From NCBI RefSeq assembly GCF_036898095.1, contig NC_090739.1, forward strand, positions 62,542,342 to 62,606,341: a stretch of 64,000 nt of DNA, in the 5' to 3' direction. Positions within the stretch are counted from its first letter, which is position 1. Each line of letters starts with the position of its first letter. The stretch is from Palaemon carinicauda. Lineage: Eukaryota; Arthropoda; Malacostraca; Decapoda; Palaemonidae. The translations under genes were made by a program, and so were the position numbers. The notes under the pieces are model-generated. The model saw only the letters and a list, made by a program, of their open reading frames with translations. It was not told the origin of the DNA and did not search any database. This document shows, piece by piece, positions 26,612 through 38,600 of the stretch.

Positions 26612-29600
26612 TAATAATAATAGTCCATTTAGAGAACTCAAGCCACATGCATGGAATGTTACCCGAGTTATGAAGTCCCTTTGGGGGACCCCATACAAAC
26701 CTTTGAGGCAAGTGTCTTATAAAAGATCTGGTTTTTAAGACTGAGTTTCTCCTTTCCTTTGAGTAGGCAAACTACATGTCAGTGTCATATGTAATCAGTC
26801 ATACTGACAGATGGAGGAAGATATCTTTCATTTTCATTCCAGAGTTTATTGCAAAGAAGCAGAACTCTTCCACTCATGATCCTAGGTCCAAGTCCTTTTC
26901 CATCTCCTCTAGAAATGTAACCAGTGATCTGGGAGCCGTGCTTCTTTGACCTGTGAGGGCACCATGGCACTACCTGAAGTGGACTCGTCCCTTCATACAA
27001 CACTAAAACTTTTTCCTTAGCACAGCCAGGTTAAAAAACCTCTCCTAGAACTCCATACAGTATATCTCTGGCTTCAGGAAGCCATCAGGTAAGCTGAGTA
27101 GAGGAAGCCCTTTAAGCAGAAGCTCATGAAGTCTGAGGGCTAGTGTCAACTTGAACCAATAGGAAGAACCTTTCTGTAGTGCAAGTTTAGAAGGCTGCTG
27201 TCTGGAAACACCAGACAACTTTCACGGTCAAATATCTGCAGGAGTAACCCACAAATCCTTACACGTTTTCTCTCTATCCAATGGTAACTACTCAGCAAGT
27301 TGTGTAACAAACCTAGCTCCTTCACAGTACAATAAGCATCTTGTGTAAGATGTTACTTAACTCTGGAATAAGAGGTAAGATTGTCTGGCCTTTTTTTATG
27401 TTTCTTCACCCTTCCTTGAGGTTGAGGGGACATGGCGGTTTATCCTGGATCTGACGATGATGCAGGTAAGCTGCCATACCAAACCACTTTTCTTTGCGTT
27501 TAAGTACAGTGTAGAAGTATCTCTCCTATTCTCCTTACAAGGAAAGGATGGATAGAATGCATGCAAACCCATTTCTTTTAATTAACCATACATTTCAGAT
27601 TACACATTATGTATGGATATTGTTCCTCTCGTGATTGCCTTGCATCTCGAGAGAAGCCCGACACATTTTTTTTTTTCAGGTTATTATGAGGTGGACAGGA
27701 TTCATTACTTTTGTACCTCCACAGATCCATGGGTTTTGAGATGGGATTTTAAACCAAGCAGCTTGGTTATAGGGACTGTCAGTCGCCAGTAACTACCTTC
27801 ATCTCATTCTAAATTACAGTACTGCATAGCATCTGAAATACAGTACCATGCATCTGTTTAACATATATCAGTTCCAGTTTTACGTTGCTTTCCTTAAATA
27901 ACAAATACAAAAATAAAATAAAGTTATGTTGTTTTACCCCACCTTACATCAGTCTCTTAAGTCATAAAATGCCCATCAAATACTATATGATACTGTATTT
28001 CACATGGAATGTTATTTATATAAGTATGTGGTTTTTATAAGATGAATGCGGGTTGTAAGTATTTTTTAAGTACTTTTTATATTCAGTATGTGTATCTGGA
28101 ATGTACTGTACCATATAAGAGACTTTATTATGTGAAAATCTGACCTACATGGAAAATACCTGTAGACTTATGCCATATCTCTTGGAACCAATGAATGAGT
28201 TAGGGCTGGATATTACTGTATATGAAATAGTGAATTGTTCCATAACTGGAATACAAACCACGCTATTTATTAGGGGTTATACTTTTGGCGGAGCTGAAAT
28301 GACGAGCCATTAAAGTTTAGCGAGGGTTAACTACCCATACCCTACCACTCCCGTTCTCACTCCTGTGATTTACCTCACTTTACTTTTGGCTCGGATGGAA
28401 AGCGATTGTTTCCGCTCTCCCTCCTCGCCTATTCTGGAATGCCATTATTTTTTGTCGTTTAACTTACTTTTTCTTATACATGTATATATATGAACACATT
28501 CTTAATGTTTGTGTATATATATATGTGTATAAAAATGTGATAAGTTTCCTTTTCAGTGTTTTTGCTGTGCGTGTGATACATATACGACAATGACACTTGC
28601 GTACATTAGCACCGGAACAAGGCCAGCACAGTTCCACTTCGTGGGGAACGACCTCTCCCTCTCTGGTCCATCGGTCTTCCCGTCGGCATATAACCGTTAA
28701 CTCGGCCGCTGCAGGGGAATCATTATCACCTAGACCCTTTTCATTCAACTTTTGTCTTCTCCTTTTCCCTTCTCCTTCGGGAAACATGGATTACTAAGCG
28801 TAGGGAATGGGGCCTCTCAGAGATTGACTACGGTCTTTCTCTTCTCAAGGTCGTTCACCTTTCAACAACAGAGTACTATTGGGAAGAGCTCCTTTCCTGT
28901 TCGTGGGTTAGGTTGCGCTTCCGATTGTTTGTCTCAATTACTTTTAGTGAAATTATAATTGTAATTTTAACTTTAAAGCTTTTCTCTGTGGGGAACATTT
29001 CCCTTCGGAGGATCAGTGGTTTTCACTATTAGTGAATATTCTTAGCTGATTTAGATAATTGTAATTCTGTTTTTATTACAGTTACTCCGCTCCTCCCTTC
29101 TCCCGTGGATGTCGACTGGGGAAGGAAGGGCGTAATACTTATTTTTATGGTGTTCCCTCGGCCATCCTCTTAGGAGTTCCTCCCTCGGGAATTTTTCTGT
29201 TTAATAATTAATTTTATTTTTTCCCAGTTAACTATGCAGTTTTCTTCGTTCGACAAAGAGTACCGACGAAGCAGAACTGTTCTGTTCATAGCTGGGGAAT
29301 CTGCTGTCACTGCGGTCCCTCAGAGGACGTCGTCATGGGCGTCATCCCTTCTCTTAGAAGTACTCCCGTGACACGACCAGCACTTCAGATCATCTTAGAA
29401 TTACCAGGTTTGCCTCCAGGGGTTGGATAACTTCACTTCCGAGGGAAAGTTTCCTCCCCAGGTGTGAGGTTGTTTCTCCCTTCCGAGAAAGAACTTCCCA
29501 CATCTTAATAAATTCATCGTCTCCAACTGTTGTTGCTGCCTTCGCCCAGACTTCTCTCCCCCCCTTGCTGAGTCTCTCTTCCTTCAGGGGCGGAGCACAG

Positions 29601-32600
29601 TCTTGGCAATTCTCTTCTACGAAGTGTTTACCTCTCATTCGCGAGGGAGGCCACTCATAGAGACTCCTCTTCGGAGGATCACTACTTTTGAAGGTCAGCT
29701 TGCTGATTCACCGGCCCTCACGGGCATCATCGAGTCTCTTCTACGAAGTGTTCACCTCTCTCGTTCGCGAGAGAGGCCACTCATAGAGACACCTCTTCGA
29801 AGGATCACTCTGCTCATCAGTTCCTGATCATCCTACCAGCAGACCTACCAGCGCAACCTTGTGCTGCAACTTAGTCCGTGGACTTCGGTCCTGGACTCCT
29901 CCTAAGGTCAGCTTACTGGTCCACCAGCCCTCATGGGCTTCATCAGTTCCTGATTATCCTACCAGCAGACCTACCAGCGCAACCTTGCGCTGCAACTTAG
30001 TCCGTGGACTTCGGTCCTGAACTCTTCTATGGACCTTTCACGGTTGCCATCAGTGGATGTTCGCCCTTCTAAAGGGCACATCCCAGTTCCTGATCATCCT
30101 ACCAGCTGACCTGCCGATCTACCAACGCAACCTTACGCCGTGGGTAGTCCTTTGAACTTCGGTCCTGGACTCTTCCGCGGACCTTATACGGTCCCCATTG
30201 GTGGATGCTCGCCTTTCCAAAGGGCACATCCCAGTTCCTGATCATCCTGCCAGCTGACCTACCGATCTACTACCAACGCAACCTTACGCCGCTGTTAGTC
30301 CTTGGACTTCGGTCCTGGACTCTTCCGTGGACCTTTTACGGTCTCCATCATGGATGTTTGCCCTTCCAAAGGGCTCATCCCAGTTGTCCTACCAGCTGAC
30401 CTGCCGACCTACCAGCGCTTCATTACGCTACAGTCAGTCCTTGGACTTTGGTCCTGGACTCTTCTGAGGATCACCAGCTCCCTCCTGCGAGCATTATCAT
30501 GCGCACCATTGCTTCCGCGCGCACGTGCCAACGGTCTTCTTCACGTGCTCACGCGCGCCAATCATATGCACACGCGTCAACGGTCTTCCGCACGCACGTG
30601 CGCACGCCAATAGTTTTCCGCACATGCGCGACAGGGGTTTTCTGCGTGCGTGCGCCAATGGTTTTCCGCGCCCGTGCACCCCAGGGGTTTTCCGCGCCTG
30701 TGCGCCCCAGTAGTTTAATGTGCGCGCGCGCACCCCCCCCATTGGTTTTCCGCGCGCGCGCCAATGGTCTTCCGCGCGCGCCAAGAATTTTTCACGCGCC
30801 AATAGTACTCATACGCGCGTGCCAATACACCCACCCTTGCGCAACCAGTCACACACTTCGACGCATTCTAAGGAGATTGCACAAAACTACACAGTGCCTT
30901 ACTGCGTGCCAGCGCTCTCCTAATCCAGCACCTTCCTGCTCACCTGCGCTCGCCAATGCGCCAACTCTTCACAAAGAACCAGCGCTTGCCGGTTAGCGCT
31001 CTTCTGCGCATTCACCGGAAACTGCGCTTCAGCAGAAACTGAGCACCAGCATCACCCTGTGTGCCATCGCACCAGTACTCTCCTGTACACTGGCGCAATA
31101 GGCAGAAAAAGGGAATAAAACTTTTTGGACAGGTCACCATTGCCCCATTCCTCTCCCTGCAAATGCATAGCATGGCCTCTGGGAAAAGAGGAAAGAGGCT
31201 TCACAGAGTATTCAAGATCCGGAAGATTCCATCTTCTAAGGGGATCAAAACGGGGAATCCTTGGTCCCTGTCTCTTCTGAAGTTTCTTTTTCCTTGACAG
31301 ACTACCATCAGCAAACAAGAAAGCATCAACAGACTGATCTCTAGATCACTGTTTGCTAATGTCTAGGTCACGATTTTCTGATCGCTAGCTCGCCGATCAC
31401 CAGATCACCAGCTCAGCTTGATCATTGACCTCTTGTCCCTCCAATGACTAACGATCTCCGATTGCTAACTTTCCAATTACCGATTGCTAGTCAATAACCA
31501 GTCATCATCTTGCTGATCAGGCTGCTCATCTTTCTTCGATCATTGAACTCAGCTTGCTGATCTCTGACCAGCCCATCGTTAGCTTGCTGATCTCTGACCA
31601 ACCAGGAGGGACCATAGTCAGATTGCTGATCTCTAGCTCACCGATCACCGGTCCGCGATTGATCGCTGATCATCAATGGCTTACCATCACCAACTGACTT
31701 ATCATTAAACCATTCTGCTGTCTCTCAGGGCTCTCAAAGCAGATTACCAACTCATTGGCTGACTGACCAGACAGCCTTCATCTGTCTGTCAGTTACCATC
31801 CTCGGCTCAGACCGCCGATTCACCGATTATCAGCAATTCGCCAGCAATTCTTGACTCGGACTTACTAGTCAACCTCTGCCCGTAGTTCCCTAGATCAGAA
31901 GGTATACAACATACTTCTCGCTACTGGCCGTTTGCCATCACACTAAAGTGATCGGCAAACGGTCGACAACTCTCATCACTGGCTTGTCGACAGGGGACTA
32001 CTTGCGAGCACTCTCCAACTGCACAGTAACCACGACACCCAACCGTTGACCATTGATTAACATTCGTCAGATTGATTCTATTCTAAGGAATAGCATCAAT
32101 CCCATCAGGGCGCATGGTAGCCCTACCATGCGTTGCCTTCCTTCTGTTAGTTGAAGGAATTCTCTCTCAGGGAAGAATTCTTACACAGGGTATCGCGTCT
32201 GATCCTTTACGCCACGAGTCGAGACCCCAGCGTCAACAATCTCCCATGCAAAAGGATCCGCAAGGAGCTGTCCCTTTGGGTCGATGTCCACACTATTTTG
32301 GGGTTCGAAGAAGGGCTAAGACCTCAGGTTTTCATTGCACACTGGACCTAAAGGACACATACTTCCAGGCCCAAACCATCCATCTAGGAAGGTTGGAAGA
32401 TTCAGTCTAGACAAACAAGAAACACCAGTTCAGGGCACGGTGCTTCGGTCTTTCCGCTACATCCATCCTGGTCTCACAGGATCGGCTGACCAGACAGCCT
32501 TCATCTGTCTGTCAGTTACCATCCTCGGCTCAGACCGCCGATTCACCGATTATCAGCAATTCGCCAGCAATTCTTGACTCGGACTTACTAGTCAACCTAT

Positions 32601-35600
32601 GCCCGTAGTTCCCTAGATCAGAAGGTATACAACATACTTCTCGCTACTGGCCGTTTGCCATCACACTAAAGTGATCGGCAAACGGTCGACAACTCTCATC
32701 AATGGCTTGTCGACAGGGGACTACTTGCGAGCACTCTCCAACTGCACAGTAACCACGACACCCAACCGTTAACCATTGATTAACATTCGTCAGATTGATT
32801 CTATTCTAAGGAATAGCATCAATCCCATCAGGGCGCATGGTAGCCCTACCATGCGTTGCCTTCCTTCTGTTAGTTGAAGGAATTCTCTCTCAGGGAAGAA
32901 TTCTTACACAGGGTATCGCGTCTGATCCTTTACGCCACGAGTCGAGACCCCAGCGTCAACAATCTCCCATGCAAAAGGATCCGCAAGGAGCTGTCCCTTT
33001 GGGTCGATGTCCACACTATTTTGGGGTTCGAAGAAGGGCTAAGACCTCAGGTTTTCATTGCACACTGGACCTAAAGGACACATACTTCCAGGCCCAAACC
33101 ATCCATCTAGGAAGGTTGGAAGATTCAGTCTAGACAAACAAGAAACACCAGTTCAGGGCACGGTGCTTCGGTCTTTCCGCTACATCCATCCTGGTCTCAC
33201 AGGATCGGCTGACCAGACAGCCTTCATCTGTCTGTCAGTTACCATCCTCGGCTCAGACCGCCGATTCACCGATTATCAGCAATTCGCCAGCAATTCTTGA
33301 CTCGGACTTACTAGTCAACCTATGCCCGTAGTTCCCTAGATCAGAAGGTATACAACATACTTCTCGCTACTGGCCGTTTGCCATCACACTAAAGTGATCG
33401 GCAAACGGTCGACAACTCTCATCAATGGCTTGTCGACAGGGGACTACTTGCGAGCACTCTCCAACTGCACAGTAACCACGACACCCAACCGTTAACCATT
33501 GATTAACATTCGTCAGATTGATTCTATTCTAAGGAATAGCATCAATCCCATCAGGGCGCATGGTAGCCCTACCATGCGTTGCCTTCCTTCTGTTAGTTGA
33601 AGGAATTCTCTCTCAGGGAAGAATTCTTACACAGGGTATCGCGTCTGATCCTTTACGCCACGAGTCGAGACCCCAGCGTCAACAATCTCCCATGCAAAAG
33701 GATCCGCAAGGAGCTGTCCCTTTGGGTCGATGTCCACACTATTTTGGGGTTCGAAGAAGGGCTAAGACCTCAGGTTTTCATTGCACACTGGACCTAAAGG
33801 ACACATACTTCCAGGCCCAAACCATCCATCTAGGAAGGTTGGAAGATTCAGTCTAGACAAACAAGAAATACCAGTTCAGGGCACGGTGCTTCGGTCTTTC
33901 CGCTACATCCATCCTGGTCTCACAGGATCGGCTGCTGTCTCCACCGTTTAGGGACGATTGACTGACCTTAGCAAGACTCGGTAGCAACCTTGCATTAACA
34001 CTGGAACTTCTGAAGTCTTTTTACCAAGATCCAGTGATCAAGGTAAACCTGCGGAAGTCTTCTCTACTTCCCTCCCAGAAGACTGGTGTATCTGGGAATA
34101 ATTCTAGACACCAATCTCTGCAAACTTTCTCAAAACTAGAACTCCCATCCCAGAGAGACTTGAGTCTGACTGGAATCAAGCCCTTGTTCCCCCAGACATT
34201 CTGACCCCCATTGGACCAGAAGTTTGGACGAACCTCAAGGGATGGGTGTCAGTCGAGAATCTACAGAGCGGTATACCTTCTCATCCTTCCACACCCCTCG
34301 GACTTGATGCTGTGCGTAGAACACATCAAAAGAAGAGATGAGGGACCATAATGCTGCACCACACGACCTTAACCCTCTGGACATTGTTCGAAAGTACCTT
34401 CACTTAAATCTCTTAAGAGATGAAGGCCATCTTTCCGGTCCTTCATCAGCCTCATCGGTTCCTAACAGACCACTCAGTGATGTGATGGGCGACAATACCA
34501 CACACCACATAGAGGCTCACATCGGCAAACAAGAAGGAACTTGCTCTTAGCCTCTTCCTTTCTAACAGTGTAAACACTAAGATTGGCCAAAGTCCGTTCG
34601 GTGCCACTATCAGCCCGCTTCATTCCAGACTAGAGGAATGTGCTCGCCGACAATCTGTGCACAGCGTCTCAGATTCAGGTCTTTGGATCGCCTTGTAGCC
34701 AACAAAGTCCCGACTTTATGGGGTACTCCAACTAGGGATCTGTTCGCAACGCTCCTGAACCTCAGGCTGCCGTTGCTCCCCAGTCCTAGACCCCAAGGCT
34801 CTCTGGCAAAAAACAGGCCAACAACGGTGGGTACAACAATGACGTTTACGTCTCGTCCCTTTTTTGTCTGGAGAAGGGCACTCAAGAAGGCTAGAACATC
34901 GGTCAGCCTCTCAAGGACTCTCCTAGCTCCGCTATGGCATTACGCAGAACGGTTTCCAAACATTTTGCAGCTCGTGATAGTCTCTCCAAGAGAACCCTCT
35001 CGACATCACAGACAATCCACTTTGACACCTACTACAAGCTATAGCTTTGCTATGATTGTACGCCTGGAGACTACCCAGTACCTCTTTTGCGAAAAGGTTG
35101 TCTAGAAATCTGAGGAATTCCTCAGCATCAGTCTACCAGGCAGTATAACATCTTGTGTGGTTGGTGTCATGTGAAAGTGTCTCTTTCCACTCGATACCTC
35201 TATTCCAGCAATAGCGGAATCCTCAAGTATGTACAAGAGGAAAAGACCCCCTATTCAGTTTTGACAGGTAAAGATGATCACTCAACCTTGATCCTTCACC
35301 TTTAAACTGAAAGGAAGGGACATCCTCTCATCGATAGACCTTTCCTAACTCATACGGACTTACAGCTTGCCTTTTTCCAGTCGGAATTGAGACCTTCCTC
35401 TCGGGACATGGTTCAAATTCTCCAATCTCTAAAGAGACCTTCTTATGTTCCTCTTTACCAGGCAACAAATTTTCACCTGATTTAAGAAGACAATGTTCCT
35501 ACATACTCTGACAGCAACTATACGAGTCAAGTCTTTCGACATCGCCCATTAATGAGAAGGGCAAAAGGCAATGTTCAGGTTCGTTCCTTAGTATTTCGCC

Positions 35601-38600
35601 AGACACAGTCTCCAGAGGTGACGGATCCTACACAAGTCTCCACTCGGTAACGGACCATCCAGATCATTCGTTACTATACCCAGGGTAAGGTATAAGACTC
35701 TACCTTAAGAAAATGGCAACAGCCCACCCTGGTTCCTTCTCTTGTCATCTCAACATGGCGACTCACGATGTCAGGGGCATAGCTATGCCCCTGGTCCTTC
35801 TTAGCAGATTACTCTGTGACGCAGGTTTTACAAGAAAGGGTGTGAATGCTCCAGTTGACTTTCAAAACCTTTCTCCTGCAAGATGTGAACCACAGGAACT
35901 TGATACGATCTCTATCGGTCCAGTGGTGGCTGCACAACAGCTGGTTTAAAACCTCAAGCTCCTTATTGGACAAGTAGCAGAAGGTTGAGGGTTCTGTTAC
36001 CCGGTTTTATTCTGCATGAATGAAAAGATTTGACTGGCTCTTGTTCTTTTCTTCATCCTACCATCTCGTGGGGAAAGCATTATCCTGGGTCCTCTGCATA
36101 AGCTGAACTCAAACCACTGCAGGTAAACCATGCTCCCTTTGTACCTAGTATTAAGCTAATACAGTACTGTTGCGTCCCCATACCCTGGCGAAGTGGTATT
36201 GGGAAAGTCTTGGTTACATCAGTTTTTTCCTACAATAGACTCGGAACAACTTTACCTAGACAGTCACACTTCTGCATGTCTCAACACACAGCTTGCGTAG
36301 GCCGTGGACCTTGCGTAGCAGGTTTCAGCAAGGGCAAGGACTCCTTATTTGTGAGTAATAACATACTCAGATAAGGAGCCCCCGGGTAAAGCCAAAAGCC
36401 AGATTGGCAGGGATGTCCACCCTTCCTAATGGGTGAGTGACCCCTAATAAATAGCGTGGTTTGTATTCCAGTTACGGAACAAATGACAGATTCGTAGATA
36501 ATTTGTATTTTTCCTAACTATACAAACCTTAGCTATTTATACAAACTTGCCCACCAGCCCTATCCCCCTTGAAGTCCTACCTCCAAGCAAAGTGAGGTAA
36601 ATCACAGGTGTGTGATCGGGAGTGGTAGCAAGCTACCCCGCCCCCTACGCTAACTAGCAGTGTGGATAGTTAACCCTCGCTAAGTTTTAATGGCTCCTCA
36701 TTTCAAGTATAACCCCTAATAAATAGCTATGGTTTGTAGAGTTAGGAAAAATACAAATTATCAGCGAATTTGTCATATTGCTTTAAAGGCATCTTGCGCT
36801 TATGGTTAATGTTTCAAGCGTAAAATTTGTTAAATGCACAAGGGCTGCTGTCGTTGATGTGTTCGAAGGTCTTTCCAATGTCCTTTTGGCCCCAAGCCAT
36901 ACTCGCTTTTTTACTTTCAGCCATACTCGCTTTTTTACTTTCAACTATGCTTTGTTTTGGCTTCCTTTCTTCCATCTTGCTGTCCATCCTCTTAACTTTT
37001 ACTGGATCCTAATTCTTCAGAGTAGTCTAAAAGTTATGTTACTTTCTGATATTTGTATTTAGAGGTAGTTATATGTTGTCCCTTAGATATGATATGCTGA
37101 GTTCCATTTTAAGATGTTGCTTTTATTCTTATCTTCCAGGTATGCCAACAATCAGTCTTTCTTGTGTATTGCACTTAACTCTCCTCTAAGATACAGCTCA
37201 AGGCTGGTGTATTTACACCCATTTTCTGAGACTATAGCTACTGAGAACATTGAGAAGTCAAGTAGTAATTTTGGGTTGAGGCAAGTCCAGTAAGTATGTA
37301 TGTATAGTTTAGTATTGTCTTTAAAGCAATAGATATCTTGTGAATGGTGAGAAACCTTTCATAATATAATAAATGCACAATTTAATCTGGAATTATTTGT
37401 AACATAATTTTACATAGCAGTTTAAGTAGTTTTGATTGTATTGAATGATTTTTTAATATACATGATGTAAAAATTTGAGAATTTACTTATTGATGGGATC
37501 ACATCTCATAGAGTCAAGTATGTGCTTATCACTTAAGTGATATATTCTTGTATCCTAATATATATTATTGTTTATCAATTGGTTTTTTATATTTGAGGTT
37601 ATGATATAATTTTCATGATTATTATGTAACTACATTAGATTTGTTATTATTCTTAGCTTTTAAAAATTCACTTACTCCTTCATTACAGAACATCTATCCT
37701 TATTCTTATACAGTATTACAATAGTTACTAATTTCAACATCGCTTGTCCTTCCTGGGTGCCTCCCTTCTCCCTGGTTGTTTCCTTTTTTTTAAGAAAAAG
37801 ATTAGGTAGAAGTATTTGTTCAAAAATTTTCAATCAAAATAGGATGCTAATACAGTTCTATATACAGTACACAGTAAACAATCAGAATTGTATAGTTTTC
37901 TATGATATTACCTAGGCCTAATTAGAAGGTTGTGCCCCAAATAGCTCAGAATATTTGGAGGAAGCACATTAAGCTCTTACACAGATGGATTTGTTTGATT
38001 TTTATGTACACAAGCTAAATGGGTTCAGTTTATGTTGAACCAATTTTCCATGGTTTACATATTGGGTTAAAAAACCTGCTTTATGCCTAAACTTGTAGGA
38101 AAAATTTGAAGGGGAAAGTTTAAACAATGATGATGATTCACTGTTAAGATTAGTGGCTTTTAAGAATAAAGCTATTATAGTGATCTTTTATTAATAATCA
38201 TTTAAATTATGATAAATTAGGGAATGCTAGAAGAGATGCACTAAGAAGCTCTAGAATTTTAGTCAGATATTGTCATAATCAAATAGTCTACACTTTTTGT
38301 TAAAAAACTATTGGATTCTTACTCGATTCTCATACATTTTCATATATCTTGATGTTTCCCTAATATTATTATATTCCCATTTCGACAGAGATGGAGATGA
38401 AAATTGGGTTGCTGATATGGCTTGGTCTTGGGATAATTCCTATATTGCAGGGTGCCTCCGTACTGGGTCCATTTTCATGGCAACAAGAATGGGACCATTA
38501 ATAAGAATATCATGTACAGGAGAGAATTTAGATCTTCAGCCTTCATCTCTGCTAAGACTTCATCCACATTCATACCCAAGGAGAATAATGTAAAGTAGTT

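Larger units (their letters stand above)
24877..27470 (+). mobile_element. Old DIRS-type element with a nested retroposon, CPLANE1 intron 6
   Basis: The 5' end (GTTGTCCCTTCATGAACGCA, then GATACGAGTATG) matches the copy at 10228. ORF1 start at 25140-25310 is Cys-rich (CRYVG...NCSRG...DLHALC...CSHSS..HEC). The recombinase region at 26790-27300 is colinear with that at 12120-12690 and with the better copy at 60609-61490 (IFIPEFIAKKQ...DPRSKSFSISSR in one frame). The RT and RNase H are not recognisable. The element is split by the insertion at 25915-26625. The 3' boundary is unclear. Confidence 0.5.
28235..36776 (+). mobile_element. Rearranged DIRS-type element in CPLANE1 intron 6
   Basis: This is an 8.5-kb copy with both inverted repeats. 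The 5' end (TTGTTCCATAACTGGAATAC, 28235) returns in reverse complement at 36430-36487. That is followed by the reverse complement of the 3' end, so the internal complementary region is 36430-36545. The coding region is ruined: ORF1 space is occupied by minisatellites and GCGC-rich repeats, the RT region has become a 723-bp unit present three times, and only scraps of RNase H and recombinase are readable. It belongs to the same subfamily as the element at 55539 (near-identical ITR blocks and RNase H nucleotides). It sits between CPLANE1 exons 6 and 7 in the gene's orientation. Confidence 0.75.

Noticed and set aside
30497..30996. Arg/Ala-rich proteins on both strands
   Set aside because: GCGC-rich repeats open several frames at once. 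No frame is distinguished by domain or start context.
32114..33856. Repeated genes of 98, 66 and 80 codons
   Set aside because: They are frames within a 723-bp tandem unit. Only a broken RT fragment is recognisable, and the longest frame is not that of the RT homology throughout.
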